64,000 nucleotides of DNA from Poa pratensis (Eukaryota; Streptophyta; Magnoliopsida; Poales; Poaceae). Below the pieces are notes generated by a model. That model was not told the origin of the DNA and did no database searches. It saw only the letters and a program-made list of their open reading frames with translations. The DNA lies in NCBI GenBank assembly GCA_947311845.1, contig CAMZMU010000080.1, forward strand, positions 16,861,854 to 16,925,853, read 5' to 3'. Position 1 is the stretch's first letter. Each line of letters opens with the position of its first letter. This document shows, one piece after another, positions 35,973 to 45,840 of the stretch. The position numbers and the translations under genes are program-made.

Positions 35973-36816
35973 TGATTTTTCGTACCTTCCACTTTAGATC
36001 TCGTCTTCTTCGACCGAGATGTAAATAAGAGGGTGCCCTAATGTTGGGGCAGCGGGTTTGGTGCGTCAGGAAAGGATGGATGATCCGCCATCTGTATGAA
36101 GTGACGATGTCGCCGGGCACAGACGGTGGAAGAGAGGCGATGAGCATAAAGTCCCTGATCTTTTACATGAAGCGAGAGGGGAGGAAAGGCAAGTATAGTG
36201 GAACACCGTGAATCTCACTAGAGAGGAAGGCGGAGACCATGGCTTACAAATATAAGCACAAACATGACTAAAAAGTTGTGGCGGCGGTGGGGAGGAGGAG
36301 ATATGTAGGGATTGGGGTTTCCCTTATATAGAATTAGGGTTATGGTTAGTGATAAAGATTAGGTTGACCATCCTGGGCCGTGTCCCATCCTTCACTCTTT
36401 TTTATCCTAAAATACTTGTTCGGCCCGCTGAGAGCAAATGGCCCACAATGTGTACTAACTTGGCTCATTCTTTTCCGTATGTGTTAAATTTCCCATGTTT
36501 AATATTGTTGCACGCTCCATAGTTGGTTATGTTGGGATGGAAGACAGATGACAGGTCTATACCCGTCTGTATGGACGTGGCGCGTGGTAATTGGACCGTA
36601 AGATAGAGATCCAACAAAATAAATTTACCCCTTTACCTAAAATAGCCGTTTATTCCACGATCTCATAACTTTTGGTTAGGGTCTTATGGAAATCGAAATA
36701 AAAGCTTGGTAAATTTAAATTACCATAAATGCGCCTCTTCATAGACACCTTCCATATTTGTAAGGTGAATGTTTTGACAGTGTTGAAACCCAACAAATGT
36801 ACACACTCCATCTACA
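35973..36816 (+). repeat. Long direct repeat, left copy (about 840 bp)
   Basis: It begins 'gatttttcgtaccttccact' and ends 'cacactccatctaca', and matches 38126-38945 with many substitutions and small gaps over its whole length. It has no recognised coding content. The two copies bracket the pseudogene copy C and about 440 bases of unique sequence. Confidence 0.85.
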
Positions 36817-37255
36817 ACAACTTGTTCCATGAAAACTACAACAAAAAATGCAAAATAAGAGTGCATGGGGTGAGCGGAAATTTGTGGGGGAGTTCATTCG
36901 CATATGATTGTTCTTATTTTCTAGAAACTAAATTCCATATTGAAATATCTCTTGAACGTGCATCCAAATTATGAACTGTTGTCATCTTTATGTTTTTCGC
37001 ATTGAGTCTTGGAAATCATACTACATGTTGACAGATTTTGGTGAACGGTCAGTATGTGTACTTCCTTTTTCAATTCAAGTGCTTCCTAAGTGTGCTTGCC
37101 CATGTTAATTAATGTGTGTGTATTTTCCTATGTTTAAGTGAGTGTACTTCCCATGTTAATGTGTGCATTGCACACATTAATGTATGTGTACTACTCATAT
37201 TCATATGTATACAATATTTGTATTTCGAAAATGTTACACACATTGACGAAAAAAA
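36817..37255. other. Unique AT-rich spacer with a palindrome
   Basis: No gene. It includes a perfect 12-bp inverted repeat with one-base centre at 37156-37180 (TTAATGTGTGCA and its inverse) within a run of repeated 'cccatgttaat' phrases. Confidence 0.6.
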
Positions 37256-38110
37256 TCTTGGTTGATGCAATGGTCAGAACACAACGCGAAGAAGAACGGG
37301 TGGTCATAATACTCTAGCACATAATGTCATGCAGTCTGCATATATGGCGACACATCATTTGTGATAATATGAAAAATGTTGTTGGCACCAACATCATCGA
37401 CCACAAGAATAAGAATTGCCTTTAGCAAACTCATGTCCTCGATGATGGTAGAGACATCCATGGATCTGAACATCATACCTTTGTTGCAATAAACCAAGAC
37501 ACTTATGTAGATTTGGCCGCATTGGCCCTTCCATCCAAAATTACACTGCATCCACTTTCTCGACAACTTGCCTGAGTTCCCTTTCACGATTATTTGTTTC
37601 TCTTAGTTGCTCCTGCAAAATAGAATCATAAGTAGGCATTGCAACCCCTGGCACATCAACACCAATCATCTCCTTGAAAGACGAAGAATGGAGAACACCA
37701 GGCTCAAGTCCGTCTTCGGAGATGAACCTGCCTATTGATTTTGCTGCAGGGGAATCTACAGTGTGCTTAGAAGAAAGCATCGTTTACTGGATATATTCTG
37801 CAGATGTGGTTGCTGAAGTTGAGTAGATGGAGTGGCTGGGCTTGTCAGAGGACCCCCTTCATGTTTCGGTGTGCCATTTTTTCTGAGCATCTAGTCTTGA
37901 GATCTTCAAGTGAACACTTCAACCTTGCCCTAGGACTTTCAGGTACTATGTAGCACCGACAAACATCCCCTGATGCCTATTAAATGGTGCTCTAGACAGT
38001 TGTATCCCGATACCACCTTTCCACGGCAATTGCAGCTCACTTTCAAGACTTTATCATTGATAGTTTTGACATGCCTTTCCTTTTCACGGTTCCTTATCTG
38101 ATGATGGAAA
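37256..38110 (-). pseudogene. hAT-derived gene, copy C, truncated pseudogene
   Basis: Read on the minus strand it runs from a decayed BED finger exon (CNCRGKVV-like, near 38030) through the DUF659 start (SIGRFISEDGLEPGVLHSSSF) to VDDVGAN and NDVSPYMQTA. It then stops abruptly inside the core at about 37256. It lacks the last half of exon 1 and the dimerisation exon. There is an internal deletion near 37780 and frame changes near 37560 and 37870. It resembles copies B and D more than A. It cannot encode a functional protein. Confidence 0.8.
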
Positions 38111-38125
38111 ACCATGCTCCCAGTG

Positions 38126-38945
38126 GATTTTTCGTGCCTTCCACTTTGGATCTTGTCTTCTCCGACACGAGATGTAAATAAGAGGGGGACCTAATATTGG
38201 GACAACGGTGTGTGTGCATCGAGAAAGGATGGATGGCCCGTCGTCTTAAAGAATTGACGATGTCGTCGAGCACAAACGATGGAAGAGAGGCGATGGGCGG
38301 AAAATCCCTGACTGTTTCAAGGAAGCATGAGGGGAGGAAAGGTGAGTACAATGGGAACATCACGGATGTCACCACAAAGGAAGGAGAAGACCATGGATTA
38401 AAGATCTAAGCACAAACATGACTAGAAAGTTGTGGCGGCGTTGGTGGGGAGGAGGAGATATGTAGAGATTGGGTTATGGTTAGTGACAAAGATTAGGTTG
38501 ACCATCATGGGCTGTGGCCCATCCTTAACTCTTGGATATCTTAAGATGATTGTTTAGCCCGCTAACAATAAATTGACCACAATGTGTGCTAACTTGGTTC
38601 ATTCTTACCTGCGTGTGTTTAGTTGACCCATGTTTAGTATCGTTGCATGCTCCATCGTTGGTTATCTTGGGATGGAAGATGGGTGATGGGTCTATACCCT
38701 TGTATCGATGTGGCCTGAGGTAACTGGACCGTGAGATGGAGATCCAACAAAAGACAAAAAAAATTACAAGTTCATTCTACAATCTCATTTTTTTGTGTTA
38801 GGGTCTTATGTAAATCCGAATAAAAGTTTAATAAAATTCGACTTGCCATTACACAAAGAATGCGCCTCTTCAAAGATACCTTTCATATTTGTAAGATGAA
38901 CCTTTATATTGATGAAACACAACAAATGCACACACTCCATCTACA
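38126..38945 (+). repeat. Long direct repeat, right copy (about 820 bp)
   Basis: Counterpart of 35973-36816 in the same orientation. Shared blocks include 'gagatgtaaataagaggg', 'aggaaaggatggatg'-like and 'ggttagtga' segments, and the common end at 'cactccatctaca'. The divergence shows an old duplication. Confidence 0.85.
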
Positions 38946-39119
38946 TGGTGCTGAGCTGGATTAGCTAGGACGTACGTGGACGAGCCGAGGCAGTTGTGTC
39001 ATGGTGGAGTGATGAACATATACTTCAGTCTCCAGTTCTGTAGTTCAGCTCTATTTCTACTTTATTTATTTTTTGTCTTGTAGCACAGTAGCAGGCATAG
39101 GCTGACCCCTCGTCCATCT

Positions 39120-39480
39120 CCCTCCAAAAATGGCAAACGGTCATGCCCCTTTCGCAGCCGCCCCAAAACCCCAGTTCCTCCTCGTCCTTGCCGCCTCTTC
39201 CCTCATCTCTTCCCCGTGACCGCCGCCCTGATCAGAGCGAACCAAAGACCACCGGAGCGCAGCACAGCGAGGAGAGGAGGCGGGCGGGGAGGTCGGGCTC
39301 GTCGCCGTCTCAAGCCCCGGCGGCTCCGTCGGCGGCGGGGAGGCAGGAGGACGCGCCGCGCGGCGACACCATCTGGTCCTTGCGCGGGAGGCGAGCAAAA
39401 ATGGTAAAACCAAAATCTTTCGCAATTATGCTTGAATAGAAGCCGGGGAAAGGGGAATCGGGGGTGGATTTGTGATCCCT
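39120..39480 (+). promoter_or_regulatory. GC-rich 5' exon or leader of copy D
   Basis: Counterpart of the leader at copy B on the other strand. An ATG at 39129 reads only about 30 codons before a stop, and another frame from 39143 is open for 98 codons. Neither could be tied to the first recognised coding exon at 40816. It probably contains the transcription start and possibly the start codon. Confidence 0.45.
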
Positions 39481-40392
39481 GGCGGCGGTTCAGGGCTCTG
39501 CGCTGCGCAAAGGAACGCCATTTTGGGCGGAACTGGAGCGGTGCTCAGGAAGAATCCCCCTTTCTCTGTTTAGGTTTTGGCGTAATGTTGGATTTTTTTT
39601 TTCTTTTGAGACTTGTAATATTAGATTCTGAAAGGCCTTTGAGCCTATTAGAGGGGGCGGTCGCAAGGATAGGGCTTTTTTTCGCGGCGAGTAGCAGACA
39701 GGGAGTTGCTGGAACTTCGAAAAGGGACGTTTGTTTTCAAGTATCGTATACTTTTCTGGCAATTACATTTTGCAGAAAAAGGGCAATTTCGCTTCACGCC
39801 ACTAGTCCTGTTTCACCAATCTGTGAATTACTAAAAAAATTCGGTTGATGCTTACCAAAACAGTAAGCTTTTTTTACTTACATTGGACTATTTTGTATGG
39901 TTCGTCTAGATCCTTCTGGATTGTAAACATAAATCTTTTAACTTTTGGAAAATAAGAACAGTTCAGTTAGCTCTCTATTCTTGGGTGACAGGGGTAAAAA
40001 ATCAATCGGCCGCATATCTTCTTGCGCTTCTAACTTGAAGAGGGAGAAGCATCTCTCTTTGCATCTTCAGTAGATAGGAAAAAGGCTAATTCTTGAACTG
40101 TCATGTTATGGTTGCTGTTAATTCCTTGTATTGATACCCAGTGATTTGTTTCCTGATGATAATAAACTTGTTATTTGTGAACAAGCTCATGTCTTCAATC
40201 TTGGTAGGTAGTAAATACATTGTGAACTGACCATGTCTCTGTGCTCTTCTTGAAGTCAGTTAGACGGAATAAACTGTTCCATCAAGTAACAATATGTGTT
40301 TGGTTGAATCTCAGTCTTCTGTGTTTGCATTATGGTAAATAAGATGATCATAGTAGTACATCATGTGCTATAGTGTTGAAGAGGAAGCACCA

Positions 40393-40701
40393 GAGAACTT
40401 GCCTGTGGCAAGATGGTTAGTTGGGTGGTTGTACCCCTAGCCCACCAGAGTTCAAACCCCAGGTTTGACGCTGGTGTTTCTCATTTAAGGCGGAATATTC
40501 TTCAGTGGGAGGCGACGTTCCCGTCGACAGCGAGGCGCCCGTGGTGACTTCGTCAATCTCAAGACTCGACCCGCCGACTCAGTCTCTCGGAGGTGCTCAT
40601 AGGGGTAGGGTGTGCGTGCGTGCGTTCATAGGGGTGAGTGTGTGCGCGTGTATATGAGCGCTTGCGTTGTACTGTGTTTCGCAAAAAAAAAAAAAAAAAA
40701 A
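40393..40701 (+). mobile_element. tRNA-derived SINE with 14-bp target duplication
   Basis: The body has an A-box-like 'tggcaagatggttag' and a B-box-like 'gagttcaaacccc' about 40 bases later, as in tRNA-derived SINEs. It ends in a run of about 20 A. The target duplication AAGAGGAAGCACCA is exact (40379-40392 and 40702-40715), so the insertion is rather young. It sits in an intron of copy D, in the sense direction. The exact family (one of the grass PoaS type) was not decided. Confidence 0.88.
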
Positions 40702-40815
40702 AAGAGGAAGCACCATTCACTATGAATATGTGTTACACATATTTGGGGAATTAGGCATTGTTAATTATCTATTTTTTATTTGCATCACAGAAGCCTATCT
40801 CTTGCTTTTCTTCAG

Positions 40816-43331
40816 GGTTGTTCCGTAAAAGATCGTCAGACAAGGAATCGAGAAAAGGAAAGGCATGGTAAAACCATTGATGAGAAAGGCTCGAAGGTGA
40901 GCTGCAACTACTGTGGAAAGGTGGTTCCGGGATACAACCGCCTGGAGCATCATTTAGCAGGCATCAGGGGGAATGTTTCTCCGTGCAACCTAGTACCTGA
41001 AAGTGTCAGGGAAAGCTTGAGGAGTTCACTTGAAGATCGCAAGCAAGATTGGATGCTCAGAAAAATGGACAAACTGAAACATGATGAGGTTCCTCCGACA
41101 AGAAGCCCAGCCATTCCATTTACTCCAGTCCAGCAACCATATCTACAGCCAACTACATGCAGTAACCACTCCTTTCTTCAGCTCACACCGGATTTGATGA
41201 ATCCAGTAAAAATGGGAACCACACAAAGTTCATGTGAATCGAAGCCCTTAGTGAAGACAGAGGATCACTTGGATCCCCCGGCATCGAAATCAATAGGCAG
41301 GTTCATCTCCGAAGCTGGACTTGAGCCTGGTGTTCTCCACTCTTCATCTTTCAAAGAGATGATTGGTGTGCTTGTCAATGTATCAGGGGTTGCAATGCCT
41401 ACGTATGAGTCTATCCTGCAGGAGCAACTAAGAGAAACAGAGAATCGTGAAAGGGAACTCAGGCAAGAGTGGCTAGTAAGTGGCTGCAGTGTAATTTTGG
41501 ATAGTTGGAAGGGCCAATGTGGCAAAAGCTTCGTAAGTGTCTTGGTTTATTGCAGCAAAGGTATGATGTTCCTCAGATCCATGGATGTTTCTGCCATCAT
41601 CGAGGACGTGGATTTGCTAACGGCAATGCTTTTTCGTGTGGTCGATGATGTTGGTGCCAACAACATTGTTCAGATTGTCACAAATGATGTGTCGCCATAT
41701 ATGCAGACTGCACGGCACTATGTGCTAAAGTATTATGATCATCCGTTCTTCTTCACGCTATGTGCTGACCATTGCATCAACCTTCTGCTTGAGAAAATAG
41801 CAGCATCCAAAAATGTCAGCGAGGTACTAATAAAGGCAAAGGAAATTACAAGATTTATATATAGCCATACACTGCCAATGGAACTGAAGGGAAGGTACTT
41901 TCAGGAGGAGATTCTGAGCAGTTCTGATTTGAAATTTGTTGCAGTGTTCATCACATTAGAGAGGTTGGTTTCTGCGAGAGTAAATCTAGTGAATATGTTT
42001 AACTCACCTGCATGGCATTCCTCTGTTTGGGCCGCTTCTAGTGACTTGTTTAGACATATCTCTGGTATAGTAAAGACGGACGATGCATTTTGGCATGCTG
42101 CTGCTGACGTAGTCAAGGTTACAAGTCCACTTGTCAGTGTGTTGTATAAACTGGAATCTGACATTTGTCCAATGGGTATCTTGTATGACGCAATGGATAA
42201 TGCAAAAGAAGACATAAAGCGCAATCTTGGAGATAAACATGGTGATACTTGGGATGAGGTTGACAGAATATGGGATGGTTATTTGCATTCCCCACTCCAT
42301 GCTGCTGGTCATATGCTAAATCCAAGGATCTTCTACTCCGACCGATTCAATCATGATACTGAGATCAGCAGCGGCATCACAACCTGTATAATCCAACTGG
42401 GCCAGGTTCATTACAATCCCAGAAAAGCGGCTGCACAATTAGAAGTGTACCAACAAAGGCTGGGTTCTTTCGATTCAGATCCTGCAAATCAGCAAATAAT
42501 GGGGATACCACAAGGTAAATTACAGCCTACTTTCTTACAAAATTCCCCCTCATTAACAAGCCATTGTGGCCATAGTGCATGTGTCAAATGTGCTAGAACT
42601 TTCCAATATTTAGACCACTCTGGAATTGTGTCACGAGGTCCTCCACAAATCTTACATGTTCACTTGTGTACTGTTAAAGTGTTAAGTCTGTAACATAGTG
42701 TACCAACATATTCTGTATCTGTAAATGGCACAAATATATCATGTCATAATGCACTTCCATTTAAGGTCAGAATGTCCCATCTGTGTGAAATGCACTTCAA
42801 TCATAGTCGGAATGTCCCATGATCAACTTTTCTTTGTACTATTGGGCTAACTCACCTCCAATGTTGCTTGTTGCAAACTGGAAATATATGCTCCCCTTAA
42901 TTTGTATCGGAAACATCTCTGCTTTTCTTTTCATTTTAAACTTTCAAATTTGAACCGTCGACTGAGATCATTATGATTTTGTTCATATTAAAATACAGAT
43001 TTTTCTCACCACAATTATACTTGAAATCGCAGTTCAATGGTGGTCGGCCCATGGGGCTCGCACGCCGGATCTGCAAACCGTGGCTAAACGGATCTTGAGC
43101 CAGACGTGCTTTGGCTCTACCAGATACAACATCAACTGGAGCTTATCTGAGAAGCTGCATGCTGAGCGGTCGAAGAGAACAGCATCTGAACATCAGAGGT
43201 TCTGCCAAATGGAGTACGTCCACTACAACCTCGTTCTGGCCCATGCCACCCCTCGCCTGCAGGGTTCTTCCGTGGTTCAGCATGATAGGGTGACCACGGT
43301 GCTGAATGACTGGATTGCAGCACCGAAATAG
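40816..43331 (+). CDS. hAT-derived BED-finger protein, copy D (the most complete)
   Basis: Two exons were placed: 40816-42514 and 43033-43331, joined in phase 1. A BED-type zinc finger lies near the start (CNYCGKVV, then RLEHHLAG and SPC, spacing C-x2-C...H-x4/5-H/C). The DUF659 core follows, with IGRFISEAGLEPGVLHSSSF, CSVILDSWKGQCG, FLRSMDVSAII, VTNDVSPYMQTARHY and CADHCINLLLEKIA. Exon 2 is the hAT dimerisation domain (FQ/VQWWSAHGARTPDLQ, ILSQTCFGSTRYNINW, MEYVHYNLVLAHA). The reading frame is unbroken for 1.7 kb. The start codon lies upstream of 40816 and was not fixed. Such proteins are regarded as domesticated hAT transposases that bind DNA in the nucleus. A role here is not known. No TIRs or 8-bp duplications were found around it. 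Confidence 0.78.
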
Positions 43332-44110
43332 GCCGCTGATCGCCATTGAGACGGTGTTCATTGTGGAGCAATGGTCTCGCCTCCTCCATTTTGTTATGTG
43401 TGTGCTACTGCTACTCTGCTACCGGTACAGTAGTAATCTGAATTTCCAAGTATTTTGTCTTGAACTCCCAGTGAACTTTTTGTGACAGAAACGGTAGGAT
43501 AGTATACTCTACTATGGATTAGCTTCTTTCGGCCGTTGATTAGCTTTTGTTGTGTTGGTAGTGGGAAGCATGAAATGGGCCTGGGACAGCAACTTGCAAT
43601 CTAATGGGCTGAGCAAGGAAAGATATGTTGACAGCACTCTGGCTGTTCTCCTGAGAGCTAACTTTGCTTTACTGAGTGCACACATTTTCTTCTTCATACT
43701 AATTAACGAAGTGTGGCACAACATGATGCGGCTGTAATCAGACATTTGCTGGATTTATTCTCGAAAAAAAAGGCATTTGCCAGATTTGTGTGCCTATAAC
43801 CTTTGACAAAGTGAGACTATCAACCAAACATACCATGAACCGCAATTTTTGTTATGCTAAGAGCATTCTTCTGGTTGTATCCTATTGCCACATCACATAT
43901 AGCCAATCTAATGGCCAAAATGTACAGTAGTTGGTTATAAAAATCTCCTACTATATTAAAGTGTGGCCCACCTTACACTTTCACAAGTGTGTTGGAGCTT
44001 ATGCTGCATCTGACTCTGAATCTACGACCGGCTCCTCTTCTCTCCCCTACAACTCAGAATTTTTTTAATATTTTGACTATTGTGTAGCCTGTTTACATAG
44101 AGAGTAGATT
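43332..44110. other. Intergenic region with a Helitron-like 5' end
   Basis: No gene. The motif A|TCTCCTACTATATTAAAG at 43943-43961 resembles the 5' TC end of grass Helitrons. No matching hairpin-CTAG end was found downstream, so this is only a candidate. Confidence 0.35.
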
Positions 44111-44113
44111 TTT

Positions 44114-44504
44114 GAAACCCGGGCTACATGGAGCCCCTTTTAAAAAAATCGAAAATGATATTTTTGAGTTTTCAAAAATCGCGAAAACAATTACAGATGT
44201 ACATAGTATCAAGATCTACAAGCGTGCAAAATTTTACCTTAAAATTCGTTGCATTTTAGGCTGTACAAAAAAGGAAAATCGGGGAAATTTTCAAATTTTT
44301 GAAATTGTGTATTGTTCACCATCCAAATCCACCTATTTGTCTTTTTTGTGCAGCACAAAATATAACGAATTTGAAGTTGAAAATTTGCACGATTGTAGAT
44401 CTCGACAATATCTACATCGGGGAATGTTTTCTCGATTTTTGGAAACTTAAAAATGTCGATTTCGAATTTTTGAAAAAAGGGCACCATGTAGCCCGGGCTC
44501 CATT
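44114..44504. mobile_element. Foldback element with long inverted arms (family 2)
   Basis: The left end 'acccgggctacatggagccc' and the inverted right end 'gcccgggctacatggtgccc' match. The arms stay similar for about 180 bases ('gatctaca', 'cgtgcaaaa', 'aattcgtt', 'ctg(t/c)acaaaaaa'). The layout is like the element at 35.2-35.6 kb, but the sequence family is different. Noncoding. Confidence 0.8.
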
Positions 44505-45182
44505 TTAGGTTTTCGGTTTCATAAGCTTATTATACTTGCTCTAACGCTGCCTTTTCGGATTCCCTAGACGGCAATCTTTATATCTACTTTCTCTTCTTAT
44601 GTGTTGGCATATGAACCCTATTCCAACTCCAAACTTAACATCAATTTTTCTTGAAAAAATCACGCTTCAACATCAGACGAAGTAACGACATTTTAAACAC
44701 ATAGTTTTCAACATTTCAAGTTCAAATTCAAATATGACATACAAAACATAACACTACTTCTTGAAAGAATCGAGCCACCTCTTGTACTCCTCCAGAGGGA
44801 GGCAGGTCTCTCCACTCCAGGCAACCTGCCTTGCCCACGTGGATGATCCAAGCAGAATCCTCGCGTCGGTGACCTCCTAAGCTTTTGTCGGGCCTTGGCG
44901 GAAAAAAAAACCATGGTTGGCTTTTACCGGGCCTCGATGACGGAAGAGGGCATAGCCACCTTCAACTCCTCTTCGACCGCGGCGACGATCTCGACCTTGG
45001 AAGCGACAATTGTCATGGCCAGTGCATCGTCCTTAGACTTCTCAGCATCAAAGGAGGGCTCTAGCTCTACCAATAAATCACATCAGAGTCAGGAGTGATC
45101 AACATTTTATTGAACACGTGCCAGGCGTGGAGGCGAGGAGCTAGTGCCTTTCGCTGTGGCGTGCTCTAGCTCTACCAATATT
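44505..45182. other. Intergenic sequence with a repeated target-like phrase
   Basis: No gene was supported. The phrase 'gctctagctctaccaata' occurs at about 45058 and 45165. 'aatcacatcagagtcagga' at about 45076 has a near copy at 45850, beyond the retroposon candidate. Confidence 0.5.
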
Positions 45183-45840
45183 TTTTTGCGAGGGTGAAAC
45201 TGACAAAGTTACACCAAGTTCCTTACAGAAAAACCCAGAAACAAAGGAAAATTACAGGAAAGTCCTTCTGGATTCCAGCTTCCTCTCCACAGCGCAACAC
45301 GCTCTGCCGGCGCGCCGCCTCCACTCCTCCACCAACGCTTGGACTGGGAGGAACCCCTCAGGAGACGGGAAGTCGACGGTCCTCGGTTCCCAGGAACCTC
45401 CATCCTGCACCTCGAAGAGTCGCCGGCTTGGGCAACTTCAGCAGCACCACCAAGGTCTTCAGATCCCGGCGCCGCCGTCACACGGCCACCGGCAAGGGGA
45501 AAGCGCACTCGGGGGCTCCTCCGAGCCGGGAGTGCGCTGAGGGCGGCAGATCCGCGACGGAGCTCCACCGGAGCACCCACCACGGAGGAGACGGAAGCCA
45601 CCTGCAAAAGCCACTCCGGCGACGCCGCCATCTCCACAGCGCCTCCGGCTAGCGACCTACGACGACCTACACTATGTACACACCGTGATCCGCCGATTCC
45701 CCAACCTCCCGCCGCCGGAGCGGCCGCCGGAGGCGAGGAATCGAGCGGATCTACGGTGGCGAGGTGGTCAACGCGGGGGAGTTGCACAAATCGCCTTCCT
45801 CTGTACTGTAGACGGGGGGAAGGGAGAGGTCCGAGCTCTC
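45183..45840 (-). mobile_element. Candidate minus-strand retroposon (LINE-like fragment or processed copy)
   Basis: Read on the minus strand, it starts GC-rich, includes a frame from about 45634 with MAASPEWLLQVASVSSVVG, and ends AT-rich with 'ctgtaaggaacttggtgtaa' and a terminal A-run. A 3' poly-A and flanking similar phrases on both sides fit target-primed reverse transcription. No reverse transcriptase was recognised, so it may be a LINE 5' fragment, a SINE-like unit or a processed gene copy. Confidence 0.4.

Noticed and set aside
40393..40480. A tRNA gene
   Set aside because: The A- and B-box-like motifs belong to the SINE head. No full cloverleaf could be drawn and an A-tail with target duplication follows.
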